Assembly: GCF_001952855.1 (NCBI RefSeq)
Contig: NZ_LPNO01000002.1
Span: 1 to 40,447 of the forward strand
DNA from: Pseudomonas sp. ATCC PTA-122608
GTDB taxonomy: Bacteria; Pseudomonadota; Gammaproteobacteria; Pseudomonadales; Pseudomonadaceae
Length of the DNA stretch: 40,447 nucleotides
Direction of reading: 5' to 3'
Shown: positions 16,319-25,526 of the stretch, piece after piece
How positions within the stretch are numbered: the first letter of the stretch is position 1
How the letters are laid out: every line of letters starts with the position of its first letter
Program-made: the position numbers and the translations under genes
The notes under the pieces: model-generated
Told to the model about the DNA's origin: nothing
What the model saw: the letters and a program-made list of their open reading frames with translations, nothing else
Databases searched by the model: none

Positions 16319-17220
16319 CAGGGAAGCGAACTGGTCAGCAGGCTTTCCGCCTTCTCGGTGACAATCTCCAGCAGCGCATTCAAGGCGGGAGACGCTTCGC
16401 TGTCTTTCAGGGTCAAGGCATACAAGGTCACGCCCATCGGTGGTGACAACGGGCACGCATCGAGCCCGGCTTCCCGTGCACCGGTGGCGGTGAACGGGTC
16501 GACAATCGCCAGGCCTTCCCCGGCTTCCACCATGCTGCGCATCATCTGGTACGTCTGCACCCGGGTTTGCACCACCGGCAGCGGGCGCAGGGCTTGCAGC
16601 TTGCTGTCCAGCAGGCGGCTCAGCGGGTCCTGGCCTTCAAGGCCGATCATCGACTGCCCGGCCAGTTCCTGTAGCGCAATGTACTTCTGCCGAGGCTTCA
16701 GCCAGCCATGGGGCGCGAGCAATTGCAGTTTGCCGTGGGCCAGTGGCGTGCTGTGGATCTGCGGATGTTCCGGGTCGTGCAGGCTCAGGCCAAGGTCGGC
16801 TTCGTGCAGCAGCAGGCTTTTGACGATGTCCCGGGTGGAGTGGCTGGAGAGGTTGCACGGCGTATCTTGAAAACGTCGGCGCAGCACCGCAATCGCCTGG
16901 GGCAACAATTGATTGGCCAGCGGCGGGGTGCACAGTGCGCGCAAGGGCGGGGCATGATGGTGTTTCAGGCTGCTGGCCAGGCGTTGCACCGGCTCAAGGG
17001 CGGCATAGAGGCGGGCGATTTCGCCCTGCAGCTCGAGGGTTTCCCGGGTGGCCTGCAAGCGTCCGCGCACACTGGCGAACAGCATGAAACCCAATTGCAA
17101 CTCGGCATCCTTGAGGGTCGCGTCCACATCGGCCACGGGGAGTTGCAACCATTCGGCGGCGGTGCCGAGGTGTCCGGTCTGCAAAATCGCTTGAATGACT
17201 TCGATATGACGTAAACGCAT
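16318..17220 (-). CDS. LysR-family transcriptional regulator
   Basis: This 300-aa protein has an N-terminal helix-turn-helix (LRHIEVIQAILQTGHLGTAA, EWLQLPVADVDATLKDAELQ). A linker helix and a periplasmic-binding-like effector domain follow (ALCTPPLANQLLPQAIAVL; ADLGLSLHDPEH; VEAGEGLAIVDPFTA). The HTH is somewhat divergent, with VADVDATLKDAE where S-P-S-A-V-S-x-x-I-x-x-L-E is usual. The effector ligand is unknown. It is divergent from the gspG-like gene across a 176-bp gap. Its stop codon lies in the last bases of the palindromic array, so the array's terminal palindrome is probably transcribed as its 3' UTR. Confidence 0.85.
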   Translation of the reverse strand: MRLRHIEVIQAILQTGHLGTAAEWLQLPVADVDATLKDAELQLGFMLFASVRGRLQATRETLELQGEIARLYAALEPVQRLASSLKHHHAPPLRALCTPPLANQLLPQAIAVLRRRFQDTPCNLSSHSTRDIVKSLLLHEADLGLSLHDPEHPQIHSTPLAHGKLQLLAPHGWLKPRQKYIALQELAGQSMIGLEGQDPLSRLLDSKLQALRPLPVVQTRVQTYQMMRSMVEAGEGLAIVDPFTATGAREAGLDACPLSPPMGVTLYALTLKDSEASPALNALLEIVTEKAESLLTSSLP

Positions 17221-17307
17221 GGCCGGAGTCTATGTTCAGTACGACGTGGATTCAATGGCTCAGACCAGGGTGTGGAAAAAAGACCCTGCGCGGGAACGGC
17301 CCAACTA

Positions 17308-17325
17308 GACTTGCACGATCAAGTC
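17308..17325. promoter_or_regulatory. Inverted repeat with LysR-box form in the LysR/gspG gap
   Basis: GACTTG-CACGAT-CAAGTC is a perfect 6-bp-arm palindrome in the 176-bp divergent gap, 88 bp from the LysR start and 71 bp from the gspG start. It contains a T-N11-A pattern typical of LysR-type sites. Function is inferred from form and position only. Confidence 0.35.
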
Positions 17326-17396
17326 CCTTGGCGCCTGCAACCAGCAGGTCATACAAAGGGCGTATCAATCAGGGGATCCATGGGGGAGCTTTATCG

Positions 17397-17825
17397 ATGC
17401 TCGGTAAAACAGACACACGCGGGTTTTCGTTGTGGGACCTGCTGGTGGTGGTACTGATTGTCGGCGTGTTGGCGGTTGCGGTGGGGCCGCGGATCTTCGG
17501 CGACGTGACTCAGTCGGAAATCGCCACGGCCAAGGTCCAACTGAAAGAACTGGGCAAGGCGGTCGAGCAGTTTCATCAGGATGTGGGGCGTTATCCTACC
17601 GACGACGAGGGTCTGGCGGTGTTGACTGTTAAGCCTGCGGGGGAAGGGAAGTGGCGGGGGCCCTATCTCAAGGATGAGGACATGCTGACAGACCCCTGGG
17701 GCGTGGCCTATCAGTACCACTGTCCTCCCAGCCAGGCCAAAACCAACTTTGATCTGTTCTCGTTCGGCAAGGACCGAACACTGGGAGGCGTCGGCGATAA
17801 TGTTGATATCGCCTATGGGGAATAA
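17397..17825 (+). CDS. GspG-type major pseudopilin, orphan
   Basis: This 142-aa protein has a 9-residue class III leader and prepilin cleavage site (TRG|FSLWDLLVVVLIVG), followed by a hydrophobic alpha-1 helix. It then has the GspG globular domain (ATAKVQLKELGKAVEQFHQD, GRYPTDDEGLAVL) and the calcium-loop region DPWGVAYQYHCPPSQAKTNF, then DLFSFGKDRTLGG. GspG subunits form the pseudopilus of type II secretion. Residue +5 of the mature protein is Asp instead of the near-invariant Glu. The ATG at 17397 has GGGGGAG about 9 nt upstream. No other gsp/xcp gene is in the window, so it would have to work with machinery encoded elsewhere or in a minor role. Confidence 0.85.
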   Translation: MLGKTDTRGFSLWDLLVVVLIVGVLAVAVGPRIFGDVTQSEIATAKVQLKELGKAVEQFHQDVGRYPTDDEGLAVLTVKPAGEGKWRGPYLKDEDMLTDPWGVAYQYHCPPSQAKTNFDLFSFGKDRTLGGVGDNVDIAYGE

Positions 17826-17829
17826 GGTC

Positions 17830-18066
17830 TTATGAAGCGTGGGTCGTTGCGGATTCGCGGGTGATGATGGTGCCCGACTGAATCAATCTGAATTCATCGC
17901 CATCCAGTTTTTCTACGCGGTCGCCAATGGCCAGCTTGTAGGTGGTGGTGGGCGCCGATCCAGCCAGGCCGTCGAGGGGCGGGTTGGATTCCTGGAACTC
18001 ATGCACCGAATAAACGCGACCTTCTGCGTCTCTGGCATGGAACTGTCCGACAAGTACTGCTGCCAT
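17830..18066 (-). CDS. Small hypothetical protein (78 aa)
   Basis: The protein starts at ATG 18066, with AGAGG 10 nt upstream; a GTG at 18093 would add nine residues. The sequence runs AAVLVGQFHARDAEGRVYSV, then ends KLAIGDRVEKLDGDEFRLIQ and SGTIITRES. It looks like a small soluble beta-rich protein without signal peptide or membrane segment. I do not recognise a named family, although the sequence feels like a conserved Pseudomonas protein. It is convergent with the gspG-like gene, with only 4 bp between the stop codons. Confidence 0.65.
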   Translation of the reverse strand: MAAVLVGQFHARDAEGRVYSVHEFQESNPPLDGLAGSAPTTTYKLAIGDRVEKLDGDEFRLIQSGTIITRESATTHAS

Positions 18067-18294
18067 CTGTTTAGAACCTCTGGAGATAAACACTCGATTT
18101 GCGGTTCTGTAGACCGTAGGAGAGCGGGGTAGTTTACCTATTGAAAAAAAATACTATTCGTTGACTTTTTCAGACATTACTTACAAGTCCATCTGCGGCG
18201 TTAACGTCCCTGGGGATTGCAAAAACGCGCTGGTGGTAGCGTCGCGCAGGCTCTATAACTACAAACTCCTTAAGTCAGAAATCGGGAAACCCCA

Positions 18295-18852
18295 ATGAGC
18301 AAGGTCTACACGATTGCCGTACTGGTCGGCAGCTTGAGAAAAGAGTCGATCAACCGCAAGGTCGCCCTGGCATTGGCCGAGTTGGCGCCCGCCAACCTCA
18401 AGTTGAACATTGTCGAAATTGGCGATTTGCCGCTCTACAACGAGGACATCGACGGCGCTGCACCGCCGGCAGCCTACAGTACTTTCCGTCAACACGTGCG
18501 TTCATCCGACGCGGTGCTGTTTGTGACGCCCGAATACAACCGCTCCGTGCCGGGTGTATTGAAGAATGCGATTGACGTCGGTTCACGTCCTTATGGCCAA
18601 AGTGTCTTCAGCGGCAAGCCCGGCGCGGTGATCAGTGTGTCCCCCGGCGCCATCGGCGGTTTTGGGGCCAATCACCATTTGCGCCAGTCGTTGGTGTTCC
18701 TTGATGTGCCGTGCATGCAGCAGCCGGAAGCCTACCTGGGCGGCGCGGGCAGTGTGTTCGACGAGTCGGGGAAGGTGTCGGAAAAGACCAAGCCGTTTTT
18801 GCAGGCGTTCATCGATGCCTACGGCAAATGGGTGGAAAAACAGAGCGCATAA
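18295..18852 (+). CDS. NADPH-dependent FMN reductase (ChrR/YieF-like)
   Basis: This 185-aa flavodoxin-fold enzyme has the N-terminal FMN-phosphate loop VLVGSLRKESINRK, the central TPEYNRSVPGVLKNAIDVGS motif and VISVSPGAIGGFGANHHLRQ. These are all diagnostic of the NADPH-dependent FMN reductase family, which includes chromate/quinone reductase ChrR. It would reduce quinones, chromate or free flavin at the expense of NAD(P)H in the cytoplasm. It is a single gene with a 228-bp AT-richer upstream gap in which no specific site was identified. A REP pair separates it from the convergent poxB. Confidence 0.87.
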   Translation: MSKVYTIAVLVGSLRKESINRKVALALAELAPANLKLNIVEIGDLPLYNEDIDGAAPPAAYSTFRQHVRSSDAVLFVTPEYNRSVPGVLKNAIDVGSRPYGQSVFSGKPGAVISVSPGAIGGFGANHHLRQSLVFLDVPCMQQPEAYLGGAGSVFDESGKVSEKTKPFLQAFIDAYGKWVEKQSA

Positions 18853-18859
18853 GTAACCT

Positions 18860-18956
18860 GTAGGAGCGAGCTTGCTCGCGAAGAACGTCCAGGCGACGCG
18901 AGCTTTCAAATAGCCCGCGTCATCGTTAACGATCTTCGCGAGCAAACTCGCTCCTA
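18860..18956. repeat. REP pair between the FMN reductase gene and poxB
   Basis: The arms 18860-18882 and 18934-18956 (GTAGGAGCGAGCTTGCTCGC type) match except for one position. The loop contains CATCGTTAACGATC, shared with the REP cores of both large palindromes (about 667-680 and 26404-26417) but not with the pairs at 4.3 and 31.8 kb. It lies in a convergent gap. Confidence 0.92.
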
Positions 18957-18968
18957 CAGTGGCGGGAC

Positions 18969-20693
18969 TTATCTGAGCCAGTTGGTTTTCGCCAGCTCGA
19001 TCACTTCATCACCACGCCCGCTCATCACCGCCTTGAGCATGTACAGGCTGAAGCCCTTGGCCTGTTCGAGCTTGATGCTCGGTGGCATCACCAGTTCCTG
19101 GGTGGCGGTGACCACGTCCACCAGCACCGGGCCGTCATGGGCCAGGGCGCGGCGCAGGGCCGGCTCGAGGTCTTCGGATTGCTCGACACGAATGCCGAGG
19201 ATGCCCATGGCGTTGGACATGGCGGCAAAGTCCGGGTTTTTCAGTTCGGTGCCGGTGTCCAGATAGCCCGCAGCCTTCATCTCCATGGCGACAAAGCCCA
19301 GGGACGAGTTGTTGAACACCACCAATTTCACCGGCAGGTTCAACTGAGCCAGGCTGATGAAGTCGCCCATCAGCATGGTAAAGCCACCGTCGCCAGACAT
19401 CGAAATCACCTGACGCCCGGGAAATGCCGCTTGTGCGCCGATGGCCTGGGGCATGGCGTTGGCCATCGAGCCATGGTTGAACGAGCCAATCAGCCGGCGC
19501 TTGCCGTTCATCTTCAGGTAGCGCGCTGCCCACACCGTAGGCGAGCCAACGTCGGCGGTGAAAATCGCATCGTCGTCCGCCAGCTCACTGAGCAGGCGCG
19601 CTACGTATTGCGGATGAATCGGCCGGCCAGCCTTTGACGGTTCCGCCAGGTCATCCAAGCCTTGGCGCGCTTTCTCATAATGCTTGAGCGAGGTTTCGAG
19701 GAAGCTGCGATCCGTCTTGCGGGTCAGGCGCGGCAACAGCGCTTGAATCGTTTCGCTGACGTCGGCAGCAATCCCCAAGTCCAGCGTGGCACGTCGGCCC
19801 AATGCCTGCGGGTTGCGGTCGACTTGGATGATCTTCGCGTCAGTCGGGTAGAACTGGCGATACGGGAAGTCAGTGCCGAGCATGATCAGCGTGTCACAGT
19901 TGAGCATGGCGTGGTAACCGGAGCTGAAGCCGATCAGGCCGGTCATGCCGACGTCGAACGGGTTGTCCCACTCCACATGCTCTTTGCCGCGCAGGGCGTG
20001 AACCACCGGTGCGCCGAGGGCGTCGGCCAGGGCTACCACTTCATCGTGGGCGCCGGCACAGCCGCTGCCGCACAGCAGGGTGACTTTGCCGCTGTTTTCG
20101 AGGATCTCAGTGAGGCGTTGCAGGTCCTGTTCTGCCGGCAGGGTGCGCGGCGCCAGCAGGGCCGGCCACGGTTTGAACTTGTCTTCCACTTCCAGCAACG
20201 ACACATCGCCCGGAATCACCACCACCGCCACGCCGCGATTGAGGATCGCCGAGCGCATGGCGCGGTGCAGCACGTGGGGCATCTGTTCGGGGTTGGTCAC
20301 CAGCTCGATAAAGTGGCTGCACTCCTTGAACAGTTCCTGGGGATGGGTTTCCTGAAAGTAGTTCAGGCCGATCTCGGAGGAGGGGATCTGTGCAGCGATG
20401 GCCAGCACCGGCACATGGTTGCGATGACAGTCGAACAGGCCATTGATCAAGTGCAGGTTCCCGGGGCCGCAGCTGCCGGCGCATACGGTCAGTTCACCGG
20501 TGGCCGCCGCTTCGGCACCGGCGGCAAACGCGGCCACTTCTTCGTGGCGCACGTGCATCCACTCGATGCTGTCCATGGTGCGCAGGGAGTCGGTCAGGCC
20601 GTTGAGGCTGTCGCCGGTCAGGCCCCAGATGCGCTTGATGCCCGCCTGTTCAAGGGTGGTCGCCAATTGCTGGGCCAGGGTGATTTTCGCCAT
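18969..20693 (-). CDS. poxB: Pyruvate dehydrogenase (quinone), PoxB
   Basis: This 574-aa ThDP enzyme is close to the 572 aa of E. coli PoxB. The N-terminal Pyr domain has the catalytic Glu in [16 protein letters not shown]. An FAD/central domain follows ([20 protein letters not shown]). The C-terminal PP domain carries the ThDP motif [12 protein letters not shown] ending LVVFNN. It oxidatively decarboxylates pyruvate to acetate and CO2, passing electrons to ubiquinone at the membrane. The ATG at 20693 has GGAG 8 nt upstream; a TTG 12 nt further upstream was not chosen. It lies 78 bp downstream of the Old Yellow Enzyme gene on the same strand and may be co-transcribed from the MerR-type promoter. 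Confidence 0.9.
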   Translation of the reverse strand: MAKITLAQQLATTLEQAGIKRIWGLTGDSLNGLTDSLRTMDSIEWMHVRHEEVAAFAAGAEAAATGELTVCAGSCGPGNLHLINGLFDCHRNHVPVLAIAAQIPSSEIGLNYFQETHPQELFKECSHFIELVTNPEQMPHVLHRAMRSAILNRGVAVVVIPGDVSLLEVEDKFKPWPALLAPRTLPAEQDLQRLTEILENSGKVTLLCGSGCAGAHDEVVALADALGAPVVHALRGKEHVEWDNPFDVGMTGLIGFSSGYHAMLNCDTLIMLGTDFPYRQFYPTDAKIIQVDRNPQALGRRATLDLGIAADVSETIQALLPRLTRKTDRSFLETSLKHYEKARQGLDDLAEPSKAGRPIHPQYVARLLSELADDDAIFTADVGSPTVWAARYLKMNGKRRLIGSFNHGSMANAMPQAIGAQAAFPGRQVISMSGDGGFTMLMGDFISLAQLNLPVKLVVFNNSSLGFVAMEMKAAGYLDTGTELKNPDFAAMSNAMGILGIRVEQSEDLEPALRRALAHDGPVLVDVVTATQELVMPPSIKLEQAKGFSLYMLKAVMSGRGDEVIELAKTNWLR

Positions 20694-20771
20694 GAAGAAC
20701 TCCAATCGTCAGTGAGTGTAAAAAGCTGCTGATCACTAGAGGACAGTTCCACGGCGCTGAATGCTCCCCGC

Positions 20772-22004
20772 TCAATATGAAGAATTGGTCATCGCAGCGC
20801 GATATTGGCGGGTGCGCCGGGCGATAAACAGTTGGTCCTTGATCAGCGCCAGCAGCGGCGCCACCCCAGGTTTCGGCTGGCGGCCACGGCTCAGGCGGCG
20901 TAACTGATAACGCACCACTGCCATGGTCGCCAGGCTGGCCAGGGGTTTGCGCTTCCAGCGGATGGCCGGCAGTTGCGGGTTGAGATCGCGGCCTGCGCGC
21001 CATTGCTTGATCAGGTGCGGCTCCAGGGTCAGCGCGGTGGCGATTCCGGCCATGGCGATGCCGCTGTCCAGGACTTGCTGGACAATCGGCAAGCGCCGGA
21101 TGCCGCCGGTGACCATCACCGGCATGCTGGCGACTTTCGCCAGGTCGCTGGCCATCTCGATGAAATAGGCTTCGCGGGCCAGAGTGCGCCCGTCGCGAGC
21201 CTCGCCTTGCATGGCCGGGGCTTCGTAGCTGCCGCCGGACAACTCCAGCAGGTCGAGGGCCAGCGGGTTGAGCAACTCGACCACGGCGCGGGCGTCGGCG
21301 GCATCAAACCCGCCGCGCTGGAAGTCCGCGGAGTTGAGTTTTACCGCCACACAGAAGTGCGGGCTCACGGCGGCGCGCACGGCCGTGATCACTTCCAGCA
21401 GCAGACGTGCGCGGTTTTCCAGGCTGCCGCCCCAGCGGTCCGTGCGCTGGTTGCTCAAGGGCGAGAGAAACTGGCTGATCAGGTAGCCGTGGGCCGCATG
21501 AATCTGCGCACCGCTGAAACCGGCTTTTTCGGCGAGACACGCGCTGGTGGCGAAGCGCGAGATGACGTCCTGTATATCTTCCTCGGTCATCGCTTTGGGC
21601 TGGGCGAACATCTTCGAGAAGCCGCCGAGGTCGAGGGGAACGGCCGAGGGCGCCATTGCTTGCTGGCCGAGGTTGGCCATGGTCTGCCGGCCCGGGTGGT
21701 TGAGCTGGACCCAGAATTGCGCACCCTTTGCCCGGCCAATCGCGGCCCAGCGGCGAAACTCGTCCAGGTGGCGTTCGTCTTCCAGCACCACGCCGCCGGG
21801 GCCGGTCATGGCGCGGCGGTCGATCATCACGTTGCCGGTCAGGATCAGCCCGGGTTCGCCTTCGGCCCAGGCTTGATACAGGCGCATCAAGGCCTCGGAA
21901 GGCGCCTGGTTGACCTGCGCCATGTTCTCTTCCATCGCCGCCTTGGCGATGCGGTTACTGATGACCTGGCCGTTGGGCAATTGCAACGCTTCAAAGGGCG
22001 ACAT
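20772..22004 (-). CDS. NADH:flavin oxidoreductase, Old Yellow Enzyme family
   Basis: This 410-aa protein is an FMN TIM barrel with ALQLPNGQVISNRIAKAAME at the N-terminus. It has the signature GAQIHAAHGYLISQFLSPL followed by NQRTDRWGGSLENRARLLLE, and the FMN-phosphate segment VMVTGGIRRLPIVQQVLDSG. OYE enzymes reduce activated C=C bonds of enones and other electrophiles using NAD(P)H. Length and motifs match the single-domain OYE class. It is divergent from a MerR regulator gene, and a MerR-type promoter lies between them, so it is probably induced by the regulator's ligand. Confidence 0.88.
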   Translation of the reverse strand: MSPFEALQLPNGQVISNRIAKAAMEENMAQVNQAPSEALMRLYQAWAEGEPGLILTGNVMIDRRAMTGPGGVVLEDERHLDEFRRWAAIGRAKGAQFWVQLNHPGRQTMANLGQQAMAPSAVPLDLGGFSKMFAQPKAMTEEDIQDVISRFATSACLAEKAGFSGAQIHAAHGYLISQFLSPLSNQRTDRWGGSLENRARLLLEVITAVRAAVSPHFCVAVKLNSADFQRGGFDAADARAVVELLNPLALDLLELSGGSYEAPAMQGEARDGRTLAREAYFIEMASDLAKVASMPVMVTGGIRRLPIVQQVLDSGIAMAGIATALTLEPHLIKQWRAGRDLNPQLPAIRWKRKPLASLATMAVVRYQLRRLSRGRQPKPGVAPLLALIKDQLFIARRTRQYRAAMTNSSY

Positions 22005-22031
22005 GCTTGACTCCTCACAAAGGGAGCGCTC

Positions 22032-22062
22032 AGGCTAAGCTTAAAGGTCACTTTAAGGTCAA
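22032..22062 (-). promoter_or_regulatory. MerR-type promoter for the Old Yellow Enzyme gene
   Basis: On the minus strand, -35 TTGACC (22062-22057) is followed by exactly 19 bp and then -10 TAGCCT (22037-22032). The spacer contains the perfect dyad TTAAAG-TGAC-CTTTAA (22056-22041). A 19-bp spacer with a dyad in it is the hallmark of MerR-activated promoters, in which the regulator bends the DNA to realign the -35 and -10. The -10 lies about 28 bp before the OYE start codon. Confidence 0.75.
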
Positions 22063-22073
22063 TGGGGTCGGCG

Positions 22074-22496
22074 ATGAATATTGGTGAACTGGCGCAACGC
22101 AGTGGGCTGGCTGCTTCGAAGATCCGCTATTACGAGGCCCAGGGGCTGATCCAGGTTGAGCGGCAAGGCAACGGATACCGTCGTTATTCAATGCAGACAC
22201 TGCAGGCGCTGCAATTGATCCAGGGCGCGCAGCGGGCGGGTTTCAGCTTGCAGGAATTGAAGGCGCTGATGCCGGACGACTCACCGAGTGAGGCCAAGCG
22301 GGCGCAGATGGTCTTCAGGCTGGAGCACAAGATTGTGCAAATAGAAGAGCTTCAGGCGCGTATGGACCAAAGCAAGGCAGAGTTACGCGCAGTGATCGCA
22401 ACGATCCAGGCGCACCCGCAAGGCACGCCTTGCACCCAGGCGCAGGAGAAAGTCTGGGCCTCAATCGAGGCGCATAAAAAAACGCCGCGCATCTGA
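22074..22496 (+). CDS. MerR-family transcriptional regulator
   Basis: This 140-aa protein starts at ATG 22074; an ATG at 22062 is possible but overlaps the -35 of the divergent promoter. The start MNIGELAQRSGLAASKIRYY is a classic MerR winged helix, continuing with EAQGLIQVERQGNGYRRYS. A coiled-coil dimerisation helix spans ~75-115 (EAKRAQMVFRLEHKIVQIEE). There is one Cys near the C-terminus (TPCTQAQ) and no metal-binding C-x-x-C cluster, so an organic or electrophile ligand is more likely than a metal. It is divergent from the OYE gene. Its last codons lie inside the terminator hairpin. Confidence 0.88.
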   Translation: MNIGELAQRSGLAASKIRYYEAQGLIQVERQGNGYRRYSMQTLQALQLIQGAQRAGFSLQELKALMPDDSPSEAKRAQMVFRLEHKIVQIEELQARMDQSKAELRAVIATIQAHPQGTPCTQAQEKVWASIEAHKKTPRI

Positions 22497-22514
22497 CGAT
22501 ACGCGGCGTTTTTC
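22477..22514. terminator. Bidirectional intrinsic terminator between merR-type gene and acnB
   Basis: AACGCCGCG (22481-22489) pairs with CGCGGCGTT (22502-22510). The stem is flanked by an A-run on the left and a T-run on the right, so it can terminate transcription from both sides. The merR-type stop codon (22494-22496) is in the loop. Confidence 0.88.
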
Positions 22515-22531
22515 TGACCGGAAATTAAGCC

Positions 22532-25132
22532 TTAGGCTTGAATGACCGGGATGTTGGCGTTTGCAGCAGCTTCACGGAACTCGGCGATCTGGTCAAAACT
22601 CAGGTAGCGATACACGTCGCTGGCCATGGTGTTGATCTTCGCGGCGTATTCCATGTACTCCTCGACGGTCGGCAGGCGACCCAGGATGGAAGCCACCGAC
22701 GCCAGCTCAGCCGAGGCCAGGTAGACGTTTGCGCCGTCACCCAGACGGTTCGGGAAGTTACGGGTGGAAGTCGACACAACGGTCGAGTTCGGCTCTACAC
22801 GTGCCTGGTTACCCATGCACAGCGAGCAGCCCGGCATTTCCATGCGCGCGCCAGCCTTGCCGTAGATGCCGTAGTAGCCTTCTTCGGTCAGTTGGTGAGC
22901 GTCCATCTTGGTCGGCGGCGACAGCCACAGACGGGTTGGCAGCTGACCCTTGACCTGATCCAGCAGTTTACCGGCAGCGCGGAAGTGACCGATGTTGGTC
23001 ATGCACGAACCGATGAACACTTCGTCGATCTTCTCGCCAGCAACGCTGGACAGCAGACGGGCGTCGTCCGGATCGTTTGGCGCGCAGAGCACAGGCTCCT
23101 TGATGTCGGCCAGGTCGATTTCGATGATTTCAGCGTATTCGGCGTCGGCATCGGCAACCATCAGCTCAGGGTTGGCAACCCAGGCTTCCATCGCTTGGGC
23201 ACGACGTTCCAGGGTACGCGCATCGCCGTAGCCTTCACCGATCATCCAGCGCAGCAGGGTGATGTTGGAGTTCAGGTACTCAGTGATGGATTCTTTCGAC
23301 AGCTTGATGGTGCAACCGGCAGCCGAACGTTCAGCCGAGGCGTCGGACAGCTCGAAAGCCTGTTCGATGCTCAGGTTGTCCAGGCCTTCGATTTCCAGGA
23401 TGCGGCCGGAGAAGGCGTTCTTCTTGCCTTTCTTCTCTACGGTCAGCAGGCCAGCCTGGATCGCGTAGTAAGGAATGGCGTGAACCAGGTCACGCAGGGT
23501 GATACCAGGCTGCATTTCGCCTTTGAAGCGCACCAGGATCGATTCCGGCATGTCCAGTGGCATAACGCCAGTGGCTGCGGCGAACGCTACCAGGCCGGAA
23601 CCGGCCGGGAACGAAATGCCCATTGGGAAACGGGTGTGGGAGTCACCACCGGTACCGACGGTGTCCGGCAGCAGCATACGGTTCAGCCAGCTGTGGATGA
23701 TGCCGTCGCCTGGACGCAGCGATACACCGCCACGGGTCATGATGAAGTCAGGCAGGGTGTGGTGGGTGGTCACGTCGATCGGCTTTGGATAGGCCGCGGT
23801 ATGGCAGAACGACTGCATTACCAGATCGGTCGAGAAGCCCAGGCACGCCAGGTCTTTCAGTTCGTCACGGGTCATAGGACCGGTGGTGTCCTGGGAGCCG
23901 ACGGTGGTCATCTTCGGTTCGCAGTAGGTGCCTGGACGAACGCCAGCCACGCCGCAGGCCTTGCCGACCATTTTCTGCGCCAGGGTATAGCCCTTGTCGC
24001 TTTCAGCCGGAGCTTCCGGCAGTTTGAACAGGGTCGAAGGCGGCAGACCCAGCTCAACGCGAGCCTTCTCGGTCAGGCCACGGCCGATGATCAGCGGGAT
24101 ACGACCGCCAGCACGGACTTCGTCCAACAGGACCGGGGTCTTCATTTCGAAGGTGGTCAGGACTTCATCGCTGTTGTGCTTGGTGACTTTGCCAGCATGC
24201 GGGTACAGGTCGATCACGTCGCCCATGTTCATGTTGGTGACGTCGAATTCGATTGGCAGTGCGCCAGCATCTTCCATGGTGTTGTAGAAGATGGGAGCGA
24301 TCTTGCTGCCGAAGCAGAAGCCGCCAGCGCGCTTGTTCGGCACGAAAGGAACGTCGTCGCCGAAGAACCACAGCACCGAGTTGGTAGCCGATTTACGCGA
24401 CGAACCGGTACCGACCACGTCACCGACGTAGGCGATCGGGAAGCCTTGGCCGCGCATTTCTTCGATCTGCTTCATCGGGCCGGTTTTGCCTTGCTCATCC
24501 GGCACGATGCCTTCACGGGCCATTTTCAGCATGGCCAGGGCGTGCAGCGGGATGTCAGGGCGGGACCAGGCGTCCGGGGCAGGGGACAGGTCGTCGGTGT
24601 TGGTTTCGCCCGTCACCTTGAACACGCGCAGGCTGATCTTGTCGGCCAGGGTCGGGCGGTTCTTGAACCACTCGCCATCGGCCCAGGACTGGACCACGTC
24701 TTTGGCGTGCTGGTTGCCGTTCTTGGCTTTTTCCGCGACATCGTGGAAGGCATCGAACATCAGCAGGGTGTGCTTGAGTTGGGCGGCAGCGACGGGAGCC
24801 AGGGTGGCGTCGTCCAGCAGCTCGACCAAAGTCACGATGTTGTAGCCGCCTTGCATGGTGCCGAGCAGCTCAACAGCGCGTTTCTTGTCGATCAGAGGGG
24901 AAGTGGCTTCGCCCTTGGCCAGGGCAGACAGGAAACCGGCCTTGACGTAGGCAGCTTCGTCAACGCCTGGTGGAATGCGGTTGGTGATCAGGTCAACGAG
25001 GAATTCTTCTTCGCCAGCCGGAGGATTTTTCAGCAGCTCGACCAGGCCTGCGGTTTGTTCGGCGTTAAGCGGCTGGGGAACAATACCCAGGGCTGCACGC
25101 TCTTCGATATGTTTGCGGTAGGCTTCAAGCAC
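22532..25132 (-). CDS. acnB: Aconitate hydratase B
   Basis: This 866-aa TCA-cycle enzyme interconverts citrate and isocitrate using a [4Fe-4S] cluster. The N-terminal HEAT-like and swivel domains come first ([40 protein letters not shown]). The cluster-binding cysteines are in [30 protein letters not shown] and [19 protein letters not shown]. The GTG at 25132 is chosen as start: GAGGG lies 8 nt upstream, it gives the usual AcnB N-terminus ([10 protein letters not shown]) and the usual length of ~865 aa. An in-frame ATG at 25147 would add five residues. The 394-bp upstream gap holds a 39-bp palindrome at 25291-25329. Confidence 0.95.
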   Translation of the reverse strand: MLEAYRKHIEERAALGIVPQPLNAEQTAGLVELLKNPPAGEEEFLVDLITNRIPPGVDEAAYVKAGFLSALAKGEATSPLIDKKRAVELLGTMQGGYNIVTLVELLDDATLAPVAAAQLKHTLLMFDAFHDVAEKAKNGNQHAKDVVQSWADGEWFKNRPTLADKISLRVFKVTGETNTDDLSPAPDAWSRPDIPLHALAMLKMAREGIVPDEQGKTGPMKQIEEMRGQGFPIAYVGDVVGTGSSRKSATNSVLWFFGDDVPFVPNKRAGGFCFGSKIAPIFYNTMEDAGALPIEFDVTNMNMGDVIDLYPHAGKVTKHNSDEVLTTFEMKTPVLLDEVRAGGRIPLIIGRGLTEKARVELGLPPSTLFKLPEAPAESDKGYTLAQKMVGKACGVAGVRPGTYCEPKMTTVGSQDTTGPMTRDELKDLACLGFSTDLVMQSFCHTAAYPKPIDVTTHHTLPDFIMTRGGVSLRPGDGIIHSWLNRMLLPDTVGTGGDSHTRFPMGISFPAGSGLVAFAAATGVMPLDMPESILVRFKGEMQPGITLRDLVHAIPYYAIQAGLLTVEKKGKKNAFSGRILEIEGLDNLSIEQAFELSDASAERSAAGCTIKLSKESITEYLNSNITLLRWMIGEGYGDARTLERRAQAMEAWVANPELMVADADAEYAEIIEIDLADIKEPVLCAPNDPDDARLLSSVAGEKIDEVFIGSCMTNIGHFRAAGKLLDQVKGQLPTRLWLSPPTKMDAHQLTEEGYYGIYGKAGARMEMPGCSLCMGNQARVEPNSTVVSTSTRNFPNRLGDGANVYLASAELASVASILGRLPTVEEYMEYAAKINTMASDVYRYLSFDQIAEFREAAANANIPVIQA

Positions 25133-25290
25133 AGTTATTACCCTCATCAGTGGTCCCACGGGACGCTCATCCAGAAATGCACGGCACGCATGCGCTCAGG
25201 GGCTTTTTGGGCCGTAGAGCCAGCGCTGCCGGCAATCCTCACAGAAGCTGCTTTCAAAGTTTTACGCCTGCAGAACGGAGCTGATGAGGG

Positions 25291-25329
25291 TTGGCGCTGG
25301 CTATTTACCGGGTAAATAACCATCGCCAA
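25291..25329. promoter_or_regulatory. 39-bp near-perfect palindrome upstream of acnB
   Basis: 19-bp arms (25291-25309 and 25311-25329, TTGGCG..TGG.TATTTACC) match at 17 of 19 positions around a single G. It lies 159 bp upstream of the acnB start in the 394-bp divergent gap to the DUF1289 gene. A smaller dyad, CGTTC-TTTAG-GAACG (25333-25347), follows directly. The size and symmetry suit an operator for a dimeric or tetrameric regulator, or a hairpin in a long acnB leader. I do not recognise the motif, and nothing else definite is seen in this gap. Confidence 0.5.
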
Positions 25330-25526
25330 CACCGTTCTTTAGGAACGACTGTGCTCGTGACGCTTTGAAAACAGCTTCCAACGGATTATTGGCGCCTTAC
25401 AAGGCCGGATGATTCTACGGCAAAAAATTTCTAAACGTAAGTTGCCTTGCCAAGTTTGCAGGGTGATCAACCTTAGACAAAGGGCTAACATGTGCAACTG
25501 TTTCGCTGATTTGTGCGTTGTCGATC

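Noticed and set aside
22538..25315. 925-aa ORF antisense to acnB
   Set aside because: It is a GC-rich third-position shadow of a certain gene. The translation has no domain and low complexity.
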